Positions 53,907 through 63,593 are shown, counted from the first letter of the stretch. The stretch is 64,000 nt of DNA from Microbacterium allomyrinae (GCF_020682705.1 NZ_JAGTTN010000001.1:558001-622000); one strand, 5' to 3'. Numbers and translations are program-made. The notes: generated by a model from the letters alone, not told the origin.

Positions 53907-55418
53907 GTGCCCGCCGTCATCCCCGCGCCCGACAGCGCCGCCCGCTACCGTATCGAGCCCACCGTCCTGCAGGCGGTGCGCAGCCCGCGGATCCTGACGC
54001 GCGAGGTGCTGGCGGGCCTCGTCGTCGCCCTGGCCCTCATTCCCGAGGCGATAGCGTTCTCGGTCGTGGCGGGCGTGGACCCCCGGGTCGGCCTCTTCTC
54101 GTCGTTCGTGCTCGCGGTCGTCATCGCCTTCACGGGCGGTCGCCCCGCGATGATCACCGCCGCCGCCGGCGCCGTCGCCCTCGTGATCGCGCCCGTCGCT
54201 CGTGAGTACGGCACCGACTTCCTCATCGCGACCGTGGTGCTGGCGGGTCTCCTCCAGGTCGTGCTGGCAGTGCTGGGCGTCGCGAAGCTGATGCGGTTCA
54301 TCCCGCGCAGCGTCATGGTCGGGTTCGTGAACGCCTTGGCGATCCTCATCTTCGTGTCGCAGCTGCCGCAGCTGATCGACGTGCCGTGGCCGGTATACGT
54401 GCTCGTTGCGGCGGGCCTGGGCATCCTCTTCGTCTGGCCGAAGATCACGCGTGCGATCCCGGCCCCGCTCATCGCGATCGTGCTGCTCACTGCCGCGGTG
54501 GCGGTTTTCGGCATCGCGGTGCCGGATGTCGGCGACCAGGGCGAACTGCCGCGGAGCCTGCCCGAGCTGCTCATCCCGAACGTGCCGCTGACGTGGGAGA
54601 CGCTGCAGATCATCGCGCCGTACGCGTTCGCCGTCGCCCTGGTGGGACTGCTCGAATCCCTCATGACCGCGAAGCTCGTCGACGACATCACCGACACCCG
54701 CTCCCGCAAGACCCGCGAAGCCTGGGGACTGGGTGTCGCGAACATCGCCTCGGCGTTCTTCGGCGGCACCGGCGGGTGCGCGATGATCGGCCAGACGATG
54801 ATCAACGTCAAGACATCGGGAGGGCGCACGCGCATCTCGACGTTCCTGGCGGGCGTGTGGGTGCTCGTCCTGGTCGTGGTGCTGGGCGACATCGTCGCGA
54901 TCATCCCGATGGCCGCGCTCGTCGCGGTCATGATCCTGGTGTCGGCGTCGACCTTCGACTGGCACAGCGTCCGGCCGTCGACGCTGAGGCGGATGCCGAT
55001 CAGCGAGACCCTCGTGATGCTGGTCACGGTCGTCGCCACCGTGTGGAGTCACAACCTCGCGATCGGGGTGATCGTCGGCGTCCTCACCGCAATCGTGCTG
55101 TTCGCACGGCGCGTGGCGCACTTCACGACCGTGACCCGCGTCGTCGACGGCGATGTCGCGCGCTACCGCGTCGACGGCGAGCTGTTCTTCGCCTCCAGCA
55201 ACGACCTCACGACGCAGTTCGAGTACGCGGCCGATCCGGCGCGGGTCGTGATCGACATGTCGCGATCGCACGTGTGGGATGCCTCGACGGTCGCCGCGCT
55301 CGACGCGATCGTCACCAAGTACGCACGACACGGCATCGAGGTCGAGCTCGAGGGGATGAACGACGCGACGACCGCGTTCCACCGGCGTCTGAGCGGCGAA
55401 CTCGGCGGCGGCAGCTGA
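53907..55418 (+). CDS. SulP-family anion transporter with STAS domain
   Basis: A 503-residue transporter. LAGLVVALALIPEAIAFSVV, the FTGGRPAMITAAAGAVALVI segment and GGTGGCAMIGQTMINVKTSG are SulP hallmarks, and the C-terminal ~100 residues form a STAS domain (RVVIDMSRSHVWDASTVAAL). The family carries sulfate, bicarbonate or organic anions; which one is not evident. GTG start with GGAG upstream. Confidence 0.9.
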   Translation: MPAVIPAPDSAARYRIEPTVLQAVRSPRILTREVLAGLVVALALIPEAIAFSVVAGVDPRVGLFSSFVLAVVIAFTGGRPAMITAAAGAVALVIAPVAREYGTDFLIATVVLAGLLQVVLAVLGVAKLMRFIPRSVMVGFVNALAILIFVSQLPQLIDVPWPVYVLVAAGLGILFVWPKITRAIPAPLIAIVLLTAAVAVFGIAVPDVGDQGELPRSLPELLIPNVPLTWETLQIIAPYAFAVALVGLLESLMTAKLVDDITDTRSRKTREAWGLGVANIASAFFGGTGGCAMIGQTMINVKTSGGRTRISTFLAGVWVLVLVVVLGDIVAIIPMAALVAVMILVSASTFDWHSVRPSTLRRMPISETLVMLVTVVATVWSHNLAIGVIVGVLTAIVLFARRVAHFTTVTRVVDGDVARYRVDGELFFASSNDLTTQFEYAADPARVVIDMSRSHVWDASTVAALDAIVTKYARHGIEVELEGMNDATTAFHRRLSGELGGGS

Positions 55419-55436
55419 TCCCGCGTCGCAGAGCGA

Positions 55437-55997
55437 TCAGCCGAGGAAGCTCGCCGGGTCGAACTCGTCGATCGGGATGACGCGCACGCGCGGAAGCGGA
55501 GCGTCGAACACTCCCGCATCGAACTCGAGGTCGAACTTCTGCAGCCCCGGCAGTGCGGCGAACCCGGCGTTGCGGAACTCGGTGAACGCCAGCAGGCCCA
55601 CCCGCCGCTCGCCGTCGAGCAGGTTCTCGATGTCCTCGAGGAAGTCGCCGTCGTGGCTCACCAGGATCACGTCGGAGTCCCGCTCGACAAGAGCCTGCAG
55701 CGTCCGCTGGATGGCGATGTCGACGACCTTCTCGTCGGGCGCGCCCGAGAGCGGGACGACGAGGTAGTCCATGGCCTTCAGTGCCTGGACGAATGCCATG
55801 GGGATGCCGGTGGTGGCGTTCAGGAAGAAGAGGCCGCGCACCGATTGGTTCCACCGGCGAGCGGCGAACGCGAGGAGGCGATCCCAGCGGGGACGCTCGT
55901 CGGGCTGCGGACGCCGACCGAGGATCGATCCGCCGAGCGTCGCATCGATGTTCTCGCCGTCGACGAGCACCCAGGTCGTGCGATCCATGTCGTTCAC
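55437..55997 (-). CDS. NYN-domain (LabA/DUF88) putative RNase
   Basis: A 186-residue protein of the NYN branch of PIN-like nucleases: TWVLVDGENIDATLGG with the first active-site Asp, EKVVDIAIQRTLQALVERDS and VILVSHDGDFLEDIENL with further acidic residues. GTG start with GGGAG six bases upstream. RNA targets unknown. It lies convergent with the SulP gene. Confidence 0.87.
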   Translation of the reverse strand: MNDMDRTTWVLVDGENIDATLGGSILGRRPQPDERPRWDRLLAFAARRWNQSVRGLFFLNATTGIPMAFVQALKAMDYLVVPLSGAPDEKVVDIAIQRTLQALVERDSDVILVSHDGDFLEDIENLLDGERRVGLLAFTEFRNAGFAALPGLQKFDLEFDAGVFDAPLPRVRVIPIDEFDPASFLG

Positions 55998-56069
55998 GTC
56001 AACTCCCCCGGGTGCGCCGCGGCGGCGCGCTCCGAGTGACAGCCTAGGGTGCCCGACCGCGTCGCGACC

Positions 56070-57491
56070 TCAGTCCGGCAGCGCGACGGGCGCCACGCCC
56101 GCCTCGATGTCGCGACCGGCGGTGAGCACGACATCTTCGGCGAACATCGGGCCGATGAGCTGCACTCCCGACGGCATGCCGTCGGCGGCGAGGCCGGCCG
56201 GCAGCGCGAGCGCGGGAAGACCGAGGAAGTTCACCGCGACCGTCAGCCGGAGATCCCGCCACGCGCGGTCCGCCGCAGCCGTCCCACCCAGGTCGTCGTC
56301 GGGTGCGCTCATGCGCGACGTCGAGACCGGGCCCAGGATCAGCGGCACCTCGACCTGCAGCCGGCGCCACTCGGCCGCGATCGCGGCGCGCTGCCCCCAC
56401 GCCTGCGCATACTCGGAGGCGGTCTCATAGGGCCGCGCCGCCGCGGTGCTGTCACGGAGGAACCGCGTGGCCGATCGCCCCAGCGGCTCGCCCAGGACCG
56501 CGGGATCGAGCGTCAGCAGCATGTCGGTGCAGGAGAGCCGCCGCCACAGCACCGCAGCCTCTTCGAGCATCGGCGGCTCGACGTCGACGACGTCCCACCC
56601 TGCACGCGAGAGAGCGGCGGCGGCGCGGTCGATCCCGGCGGCGACCTCGGCGTCCACGCCCCACGCCAGCGGGTCGTGCGTGACCCCGATGCGGCGAGGC
56701 ACATCGCCGGGGCGAACCCGCGGAGCATCGATCGACACCGGATCATCGACATCCCACCCCGCGATCGCATCGAGCGCGAGCGCGATGTCGTCCACGCTGC
56801 GCGCAAGAGGACCGTTCACCGAGAACTGCTGCAGCGTGAGGGCGACCGCTCGCCCCTGCACCGCCGCGCGCGGAACCCGTCCCTGAGACGGGCGCAGCCC
56901 GCACACCCCCACCGCGTATGCCGGGAGGCGCAGCGATCCGCCGAAGTCGTTGCCGAGTCCGATCGCGCTCATGCCGGTCGCAACGGCCACGGCATCGCCG
57001 CCGCTGGATCCCCCCGGACTGCGCGTCGCGTCCCAGGGGTTGAGCGTGCGACCGAATAAGTCGTTGTCGGTGTCCCACCGCATGCCGAAGTCGGGCATGT
57101 TGCCGCGCCCGATCGGCACGGCGCCTGCCGCGCGGATGCGGCGCACGACGGCGGCGTCCCGCTCGGGCACGGCGTCGGCCAGCGCCCGCCAGCCGTTCGT
57201 CGACGCGGACCACATGAGGTCGATGTTCTCCTTGACCGAGACCGGCACGCCCGCCAGAGGCCCCGGGTCGTCCCCGGCGGCGAGCGCCGCGTCGATCTCT
57301 TCGGCGACTCGTCGGGCGCGATCGTCGAAGACCACCGTGAGCGCGTTCAGCGTCGGGTTCCGCCGTGCGATGCGCGCGAGGTGCGCCTCGGTCACGGCGA
57401 GCGCCGTGGTCTCGCCCGAACGCACCGCCGCGGCGATGGCGCCCGCCGAATCAGGACGGATGGGGGCGTCGTCGGTGCCGGCGGAGGTCAT
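56070..57491 (-). CDS. amidase-signature family amidase
   Basis: A 473-residue amidase. The Ser-Ser-Lys triad is visible: Lys in GVPVSVKENIDL, Ser in SPGGSSGGDAVAVATGMSA and the nucleophile Ser in LGNDFGGSLRLPA, plus FSVNGPLARSVDDI. It hydrolyses an aliphatic or aromatic amide of unknown identity. It stands apart from the GatCAB genes and lacks GatA-specific context. The start MTSAGTDD avoids an Arg-rich upstream extension. Confidence 0.9.
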   Translation of the reverse strand: MTSAGTDDAPIRPDSAGAIAAAVRSGETTALAVTEAHLARIARRNPTLNALTVVFDDRARRVAEEIDAALAAGDDPGPLAGVPVSVKENIDLMWSASTNGWRALADAVPERDAAVVRRIRAAGAVPIGRGNMPDFGMRWDTDNDLFGRTLNPWDATRSPGGSSGGDAVAVATGMSAIGLGNDFGGSLRLPAYAVGVCGLRPSQGRVPRAAVQGRAVALTLQQFSVNGPLARSVDDIALALDAIAGWDVDDPVSIDAPRVRPGDVPRRIGVTHDPLAWGVDAEVAAGIDRAAAALSRAGWDVVDVEPPMLEEAAVLWRRLSCTDMLLTLDPAVLGEPLGRSATRFLRDSTAAARPYETASEYAQAWGQRAAIAAEWRRLQVEVPLILGPVSTSRMSAPDDDLGGTAAADRAWRDLRLTVAVNFLGLPALALPAGLAADGMPSGVQLIGPMFAEDVVLTAGRDIEAGVAPVALPD

Positions 57492-57683
57492 GGTGTCCCA
57501 CGCTATCGGCGGCAGCGGCGCGCCGCCCTCACGACACCGGTCGCGAGACACCGCGCTCGCGCAGCGCGCGCGAGATCACGGCTTGTTCGCGTGCACCGGA
57601 GGCCTCTCGATCGCGTGTCCGCGGCCTCGTATGACAGCGCTTGCGCACGACGACGTGCCGTGCCGCCGGCGACCACTAGGCTC

Positions 57684-58067
57684 ATGCGCATGGCATCAGG
57701 AAAGAAGCAGCACCACGACGAGCCCGAGCTTCACGGCGGGGTGCTGAGCGGCAACGGCAGCCCGGGTCTCTGGGGCGCCCTCATCGGTCTCATCGTGTTC
57801 GCGTTCGTCGCGGTGCCGATCTCGGCCGCGGTGCGCTTCGCGACCCACCCCGTGTCGCAGCAGCTCTTCGGCGGGCGCCTGTCCGAGGCGACGACAACGG
57901 GCTACGTCGTGTTCTGGTGGATCGTCGCGATCTTCCTGTTCGCGCTGCCGTTCCTCGTCGGCTGGGGCGTCGCGAAGCTGTCGGGCAAGACCCTCGGGAT
58001 CATCGCCGGGATCGTCGGCGTCTTCTTCATCGTGACGCTGGTGCTCGGCCAGTTCTACGTCTTCTGA
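57684..58067 (+). CDS. small membrane protein, unknown function
   Basis: A 127-residue protein with a polar His-rich N-terminus (KKQHHDEPELHGG) and three transmembrane segments (about 35-52, 75-95, 105-125). No recognised domain. Its 3' end overlaps the convergent DUF916 gene by 13 bp. A second ATG two codons later is equally possible as start. Confidence 0.7.
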   Translation: MRMASGKKQHHDEPELHGGVLSGNGSPGLWGALIGLIVFAFVAVPISAAVRFATHPVSQQLFGGRLSEATTTGYVVFWWIVAIFLFALPFLVGWGVAKLSGKTLGIIAGIVGVFFIVTLVLGQFYVF

Positions 58068-59221
58068 GCCGGTTCGCCGGCCGCGGCCGCGGATTCCACG
58101 CGCGCGTCCTCGTCGACCGCGACTGAGGCATCCGCTTCCCGGCCATCCCGCTCGCGAAGCGCCTGCGCGACCGCGGACTGCACCCGCAGATCCTCCGCCG
58201 CCGTGCGGCGGACGACCGCTGCGCGACGGCGCCGCACGGCCAACGCGATGAGCGCACCGACGATCAGGATGAGCACGGCCAGCGTCCACGGAAGAGCGAG
58301 GGTCGATGACGACGCCTCGACCGCCGCGGGTGCCGGAGTGGTGTCGGACGGCGCCTCGGGCGACAGCGTGACGCGTGCGGTGAGCACGACGGACGGAGCC
58401 ACGCCCTCAATGTGCACCGTCATCGGCCAGGACTCCCCCGGCAGGAGCTCGGGGACGTCCTCGGTCCCCGCCGCATCCGCCGGGAACAGTCCCAGCGGGC
58501 CCGCCACTGCGACGGCCTGAGCCGCCGAGAGGCGAGTGTTCCCGGAGTTGGTCACCGTGTACGAGACGGTGGCGGCGCCGGTGCCGAACGGATTCAGCGT
58601 GCCCTCGTAGTCGACGCGAAGATCGTCGATCGACGCGGCGGGAGCGATCTCGCCGCCCACGCGGAGCAGGATGCGGATGCCCAGGCGCCGGTCCACGGTG
58701 ACCCCGTCCTCCACCTGGGGCGTCTTGAGAGTGGTGAGGATCGCTCCGGCATGGTCACCGGGCGTGGCGTTGGCCGGAACCTCCAAGGTGAACGGCACCT
58801 CGATCGACTCGCCGGGCTGCACGGTGACCCGGTCGGCGTCAGGGCGCACCCATGCGCCCACCAGACGCGGTGGCACATCCCGCATCGCGGCGTCGAGCTG
58901 GCCGCTCGAGGTCGTGAATCCGTCGGCCGCGTACACGTCGAGCACGAGCGGCACGGCGTCGTAGTTCGAGACGATGAGCGCGTCTCGGACGCTCTCGCCC
59001 GGCTCGACGCGGTATTCGTAGTTCTCGCGCTCCTCGCCCTCGGCGGCAGGAGCCGTGCGCACTCCCCAGGTCACCTCCGGCCCGTCGGTCGTCTCGGCTC
59101 GGGCGGACGGCGTCGGCCCCGCGAACACGGACCCCAGGGCCAGCACCGCGGCGAGGGCTGCGATGCCGAGAGCAGGCAGGAGAGCGGATGCCGTGGCCCG
59201 GCGTCGCAGGGGAAGGTGCAT
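58055..59221 (-). CDS. WxL-interacting protein (DUF916) with membrane anchor
   Basis: A 388-residue exported protein. A signal peptide (LLPALGIAALAAVLALGSVF) is followed by a DUF916-type region: VTWGVRTAPAAEG, NYEYRVEPGESVRDALIVSN and VPANATPGDHAGAILTTL. Then come a second beta domain (VSYTVTNSGNTRL), a Pro/Ala linker, one transmembrane helix (LPWTLAVLILIVGALIALAV) and a charged cytoplasmic tail. In Firmicutes such proteins bind WxL-domain surface proteins to the cell wall. It lies downstream of a protein with a WxL-like end, across two hairpins. Confidence 0.85.
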   Translation of the reverse strand: MHLPLRRRATASALLPALGIAALAAVLALGSVFAGPTPSARAETTDGPEVTWGVRTAPAAEGEERENYEYRVEPGESVRDALIVSNYDAVPLVLDVYAADGFTTSSGQLDAAMRDVPPRLVGAWVRPDADRVTVQPGESIEVPFTLEVPANATPGDHAGAILTTLKTPQVEDGVTVDRRLGIRILLRVGGEIAPAASIDDLRVDYEGTLNPFGTGAATVSYTVTNSGNTRLSAAQAVAVAGPLGLFPADAAGTEDVPELLPGESWPMTVHIEGVAPSVVLTARVTLSPEAPSDTTPAPAAVEASSSTLALPWTLAVLILIVGALIALAVRRRRAAVVRRTAAEDLRVQSAVAQALRERDGREADASVAVDEDARVESAAAAGEPAQKT

Positions 59222-59252
59222 GGTGTTCCTCGAACTCGTGTGATGACGGAGG

Positions 59253-59329
59253 ATCGGGGCGGGCGCGATGCGCCCGCCCCGATGTGGTGGGTCGACGGTC
59301 CGGGGCCGCTCCGCAGCCGGCCCCGGACC
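59253..59329 (-). terminator. two consecutive strong hairpins between the surface-protein genes
   Basis: ATCGGGGCGGGCGC pairs with its complement over 14 bp with a 3-base loop (59253-59283), and GGTCCGGGGCCG with its complement over 12 bp (59297-59329). They follow the beta-helix gene on the minus strand and precede DUF916, acting as terminator, attenuator or processing site. Confidence 0.8.
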
Positions 59330-59334
59330 GTGCG

Positions 59335-61734
59335 TCAGCTCAGCGCGGTGATCGTGAGGGTGGCCCGGTAGGTGCCGTCCGTCACGTCGATGGGGATCCG
59401 CAGATCGAGCTGCGCGCCCAGCTTCGCCGAACCGCGGTCATGCCCCGAGGGAGCATGGCCGAGCGTCGACGAGACCGAGAGGCCCTCGCCCCCGATGAAC
59501 CCCGAGTCGACCTCGTCGCCGGCGACGGCGCCGCCGCCCGCCTCGACGACCGACGGGGTCCATCCCAGGTACTTGCCCGAGAACGACGACACGCTGGAAT
59601 CGAAGTCGCCCACCTGGGCCGACACCGACCACGCGGCGCCGCTCGCTCGCGTGTCGGTCACCCGCACCGGGTTGATCACACCGGTCGCGGCGAAGTGATC
59701 GCCGTTCTCGACCGCCGTGCCGAGGTCGACGAGGTCGTTCGTGCCGTCGATGCTCCACACGAACTCGCCCGGCGCGCCGGTCGGAACCGTCACCTGCAGG
59801 TTCTGAGCGTTCGGGTCGGTCTCGGTCTCGTAGACCTTGAGGAACTTCGCCGTTCCCGCCGGTGCCACCGCGGCTTCGCCCTGATCGTTCACGATGTGGT
59901 TGATGCCACCCGTGCCGTTCAGCATGACCGACACGGCGGACTCGATGCGCACACCGGGTCGCTGGGGAACCTGCACGCCGCTCTCGACATAGATGTTCTG
60001 TCCGTTGTTGTACTGGTTGTCGAAGAACGAGTACACGCCGAGCCCCTGCGCCAGGTGCTGGCGCACGTTGTCGCCGACCCGGTACGACGACCATCCGAGG
60101 CGGGTGCCGTCCATATACGCGCCCTGAGTCGGCGCGTCGTACGGAATCTCGCTCTGGTAGAAGATCGTGCGACCGCGCTCGCCGTTCCAGATCACCTGGT
60201 TCTTCTGGTAGTGCTCGACGAACAGGCCGAGGGCGGTGACGTTGTCGCCGTTGACGATCAGGCCGTGGTCTCCGACATTCGAGGTCCAGCCGACGCCCTC
60301 GCCGTGGTCTGCGCGCCACGCCCAGATGTGGTCGAGGAGTGCATCCGGGCTGTTGACCTCGATGCTGGTGGTCGCCTTGCCCGCCCACGGGCCGCCGATC
60401 CGGATGAACACGTCCGTCAGGGTCGTCGGGTCGGTCGGGTCAGACACCGCTGCACCGTCGGGGCCGACCTTCAGCAGCACATCCGAGAGGGTCTCGCCCG
60501 CGTCGATCGTGAGTCCCGCGATCTTCACGCCGGCGACGTCGCCCACCTCGATGGCCGCGTTGCCCGCCGTCGGCACCAGCGACGCATAGCCGAGTCCGAG
60601 GATCACGGTGCCGCCGTCATCGACCTCGAGCGGTGCGTCGAGGTAGTAGACGCCGGGGGTGACCAGCAGGTTCTTGCCGTCCGCGAGCGCAGCGTTCAGC
60701 TGTGCGGCGGTGGCGCCTTCCTTCGCGATGAAGAAGTCCTCGAGCGGCAGCGATTCGCCGGCAGCGGCATCCGTCGACCAGTCGTGGCCGCGGGTGTCCT
60801 GCTTCGCCTTGGGGACGAAGACCTTGTAGTCGTCGCCGTCGAGGTACAGGAACGGCGACTCGCGCACGATCGGCGTCTCGTCGATCGTCGTCTTGTTGCC
60901 GTTGCCTCCCGCGGGCAGGGGCCCGAAGTCCGTGGCCGGGGCACCTTCGACACCCGAGAAGACGGTGTTCCAGACTCCGCCGTTCCAGGTGCCGACGGAC
61001 GAGTTGCGCGTGAACCACTGCTGCTGCGAGCCGCTGAGGATCTCGCCGTCGACGTTCGAGTTGGCGAGGTATCCGCCCGACGCGTACTCCCCGACACGCC
61101 CCATGAGAGTCAGGTCGCCCTCGATGTTGATGCGCCGCAGCGGAGCGGCCTGAGAGACGGCGAAGCGCATCTGGTGCGCGTTGGTGAGGCCGCTCGGGAA
61201 GGGGCGCAGCGCGTCGGCTCCGATCGGGCGCTGGATCGGGTTGAACGTGAGGTTCGACATCGAGCGCCAGAACCGGGTGAGCGATCCGGGCTGCTGGCAG
61301 TCCCAGGGGTTGGCTTCGCACGCGCGCACCGGCTCGACGTGGATGGCGCCGTTGATCCGCACGTCTTCGGGTGACGCGCCCAGGCCTGCGACCGACTGGT
61401 AGTAGCCGAGCTCGGAGTTGACGATGTCCGTGGCCGTGGCCGGGTTGTTCTGCCCTGCCGCGGACCCGTACGTGCCCGGCTTGAAGAAGAACTGGTGCCT
61501 GTTGAAGCTGAACTCGCTCTCCTGCGACGCCGCCTGCAGTGCGGCGCTGATCTGATCGGCGGTCCACGTCTCGTCGAAGATCGTGACGTTGGGGCCGAAG
61601 AGCGGGTCTGCGGCGGATGCCGGCGCCGCGGCGACGACGGATCCTCCGAGGGCGAGGGCTGCGATGGTGGCACCCGCGACCAGGCGGGTGCGGCGTCGTG
61701 CGGGCGGGTGGTCCGTCCTCGAACGATGCTTCAT
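59335..61734 (-). CDS. secreted beta-helix protein with C-terminal WxL-like domain
   Basis: A 799-residue secreted protein. It begins with an Arg-rich N-region and signal peptide ending near APASA. Residues ~30-650 look like a right-handed beta-helix of the pectate-lyase type with internal repeats (ADGKNLLVTPGVYYLDAPLE, IRIGGPWAGKATTSIEVN, IWAWRADHGEGVGWTSNVGD). The C-terminal ~120 residues resemble a WxL domain: the first motif AWSVSAQVGDF with W is clear, GKYLGWTP follows, and the terminal YRATLTITALS occupies the second motif but has lost its Trp. It should bind a cell-wall polymer or partner surface protein. AAGGAGAAC precedes the ATG. Confidence 0.85.
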   Translation of the reverse strand: MKHRSRTDHPPARRRTRLVAGATIAALALGGSVVAAAPASAADPLFGPNVTIFDETWTADQISAALQAASQESEFSFNRHQFFFKPGTYGSAAGQNNPATATDIVNSELGYYQSVAGLGASPEDVRINGAIHVEPVRACEANPWDCQQPGSLTRFWRSMSNLTFNPIQRPIGADALRPFPSGLTNAHQMRFAVSQAAPLRRINIEGDLTLMGRVGEYASGGYLANSNVDGEILSGSQQQWFTRNSSVGTWNGGVWNTVFSGVEGAPATDFGPLPAGGNGNKTTIDETPIVRESPFLYLDGDDYKVFVPKAKQDTRGHDWSTDAAAGESLPLEDFFIAKEGATAAQLNAALADGKNLLVTPGVYYLDAPLEVDDGGTVILGLGYASLVPTAGNAAIEVGDVAGVKIAGLTIDAGETLSDVLLKVGPDGAAVSDPTDPTTLTDVFIRIGGPWAGKATTSIEVNSPDALLDHIWAWRADHGEGVGWTSNVGDHGLIVNGDNVTALGLFVEHYQKNQVIWNGERGRTIFYQSEIPYDAPTQGAYMDGTRLGWSSYRVGDNVRQHLAQGLGVYSFFDNQYNNGQNIYVESGVQVPQRPGVRIESAVSVMLNGTGGINHIVNDQGEAAVAPAGTAKFLKVYETETDPNAQNLQVTVPTGAPGEFVWSIDGTNDLVDLGTAVENGDHFAATGVINPVRVTDTRASGAAWSVSAQVGDFDSSVSSFSGKYLGWTPSVVEAGGGAVAGDEVDSGFIGGEGLSVSSTLGHAPSGHDRGSAKLGAQLDLRIPIDVTDGTYRATLTITALS

Positions 61735-61844
61735 GAGTTCTCCTTTGAACGTCGGCCGACGGCACTGCGCCGACCTCTGATCCGGGCCCGGAGGCACGGC
61801 ACGCACCGTCTTCGGGGCGTTGATCGCGACTATAGCGAAATACT

Positions 61845-61860
61845 TACTGACTTGTCAGTA
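61845..61860. promoter_or_regulatory. operator palindrome between the surface protein and regulator genes
   Basis: TACTGAC-TT-GTCAGTA is a perfect 7-2-7 palindrome in AT-rich sequence, 111 bp from the beta-helix start and 64 bp from the regulator start. Confidence 0.6.
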
Positions 61861-61923
61861 GTTAAGTTGGCGGAATTGCTCGTCGTTGCTGCGGCGCCCC
61901 GGTGGACGGGCGATAATGAGGGC

Positions 61924-62535
61924 ATGACGGGTGGGTACAGCGCGATCTCGAGCTACTCGAGGGTCGAGATCATGCACCTCATCCAGGGCCGCCCGCAGCG
62001 CGCGATCTCCGAGCTCGTCGATGCGACCGGGCTGCATCCGAATACAGTGCGCGAGCACGTGCAGCGCCTCATCGACGCGGGGTACGTGATCGCCGAGACC
62101 GAACGCCGAACCACCCGTGGCCGCCCTCGAGTGCTCTACACCGCAGCGACCGGCGTCGACGCCGCGTCGAGCCCGGTCGCCCAGCGCAAGGCGCAGGATG
62201 CTGCGCGGCGCGGTGACCTCATGCGACGCGTGTACGCCGATGACGTCGCCGACACCGACCTCGGCGCCGACGCCGTGCACCAGCTCGACGCACTCGTGGA
62301 CGACCTCGGCGGCGCCGGCTTCGACCCGGTGATCGACGAGGACTCGCTCACCGTCGACCTGACTCCCTGCCCCCACGCACCTGCCGCCGAGCGCCGCGGC
62401 ACCCTGTGCAACGTGCATATCGGTCTCATGGAGGGCGTCCTGGCTCAGGCCGGCGGGCCGCTCCACGTCGAGGGCATCGCCCCCTCCTGCGACCCGACGC
62501 ACTGCGTCGTGCAGCTCACCACGATCCCGGGCTGA
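61924..62535 (+). CDS. winged-helix regulator with C-terminal cysteine/histidine cluster
   Basis: A 203-residue regulator. The HTH covers IMHLIQGRPQRAISELVDAT with GLHPNTVREHVQRLIDAGYV. The C-terminal half contains four cysteines and nearby histidines: TPCPH, LCNVHIG and SCDPTHC, spaced as in metal- or Fe-S-binding regulators of the SufR/ArsR-like type. It diverges from the beta-helix surface protein and shares a palindromic operator with it. Metal, cluster and signal are unknown. Confidence 0.75.
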   Translation: MTGGYSAISSYSRVEIMHLIQGRPQRAISELVDATGLHPNTVREHVQRLIDAGYVIAETERRTTRGRPRVLYTAATGVDAASSPVAQRKAQDAARRGDLMRRVYADDVADTDLGADAVHQLDALVDDLGGAGFDPVIDEDSLTVDLTPCPHAPAAERRGTLCNVHIGLMEGVLAQAGGPLHVEGIAPSCDPTHCVVQLTTIPG

Positions 62536-62559
62536 CGACGCCCCGTGCTCGAACTCGCC

Positions 62560-63462
62560 TCACGCGAGCCGGCGGGGGTGCGAGTAGACGTTCATCGACG
62601 GAGATCGGACGAACCCGACGAGCGTGAGCCCGGACGCCTCGGCGAGCTCCACCGCGAGAGATGACGGCGCCGAAACGGCGGAGAGAATGGGGATGCCGGC
62701 CATCGCGGCCTTCTGCACGAGCTCGAAGCTCGCGCGGCCCGAGACCTGCAGCACCGTTCCCGCGAGCGGAAGACGATCCTGCAGCACGGCCCAGCCGACG
62801 ACCTTGTCGACGGCATTGTGGCGCCCGACGTCTTCCCGCAGCACCAGCAGCTCGCCGGTGGCAGCGTCGAAGAGGCCTGCCGCGTGCAGTCCGCCGGTCT
62901 TGTCGAAAACCGTCTGCCCGGCGCGCAGGCTGTCGGGAAGGCCCGCGAGCACGCGAGGGTCGACCGTGGCCTCGTCGGCGGCGACGTCGAAGCGCGACAC
63001 GGTCTCGACCGCGTCGATCGATGCCTTGCCGCAGACGCCGCAGGAGCTCGTCGTGTAGAAGTTGCGGGCGAGATCGGTGCTCGGCAGCGCGACGCCCGGC
63101 GCGAGAGCCACGTCCAGCACGTTGTAGGTGTTCTCGGCCGACGTTCCCGCACCGATGGTCCCGCCGGCGAGAGATGCTCCGACACCGAGGACGGGAGTCA
63201 CGGCGCCGGTGCCCGGACCGCCGCAGTGGATCGCGGAACGGAAGTCGTTCGCCGAGCCGATCACTCCTTCCGAGACGAGGAAGCCGGCCGCCAGCTCGAT
63301 GTCATGCCCCGGCGTGCGCATCGTCACCGTGATCGGGGTTCCGGCCAGCCGGATCTCGAGCGGCTCCTCGACGACCAGCGTGTCGGCCCGGCGTCGCACG
63401 GCGACCCCGGTGTCGTCGAGCGTGATGCGCGTGACCGGGCTGCGCGCCGTGATGCGTCCCAC
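62560..63462 (-). CDS. fdhD: formate dehydrogenase accessory sulfurtransferase FdhD
   Basis: A 300-residue Fdh[21 protein letters not shown] and the active-site loop [12 protein letters not shown] with Cys141 and Cys144 are present, as are [37 protein letters not shown] and [20 protein letters not shown]. FdhD transfers sulfur from a cysteine desulfurase to the molybdenum cofactor of formate dehydrogenases. It lies next to moaA, so this end of the window is a molybdenum-enzyme locus. Confidence 0.95.
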   Translation of the reverse strand: MGRITARSPVTRITLDDTGVAVRRRADTLVVEEPLEIRLAGTPITVTMRTPGHDIELAAGFLVSEGVIGSANDFRSAIHCGGPGTGAVTPVLGVGASLAGGTIGAGTSAENTYNVLDVALAPGVALPSTDLARNFYTTSSCGVCGKASIDAVETVSRFDVAADEATVDPRVLAGLPDSLRAGQTVFDKTGGLHAAGLFDAATGELLVLREDVGRHNAVDKVVGWAVLQDRLPLAGTVLQVSGRASFELVQKAAMAGIPILSAVSAPSSLAVELAEASGLTLVGFVRSPSMNVYSHPRRLA

Positions 63463-63593
63463 TCCGCCAGCCTAGGCCGGGCGCAGCCCATCGAGGCGGG
63501 TTCGCGAGTCAGCCTGAGGTGAACCGGATCGCCGAGTTCGGCCGACGGTCGCGCGGTGCGGGGCGTCGCGTCGGGACAGCCCGAACCCGACGG

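Noticed and set aside
59188..61374. A 728-codon plus-strand open frame
   Set aside because: It lies antisense to the beta-helix gene, is His/Arg/Asp-rich with no domain, and exists because high-GC genes leave opposite frames open.
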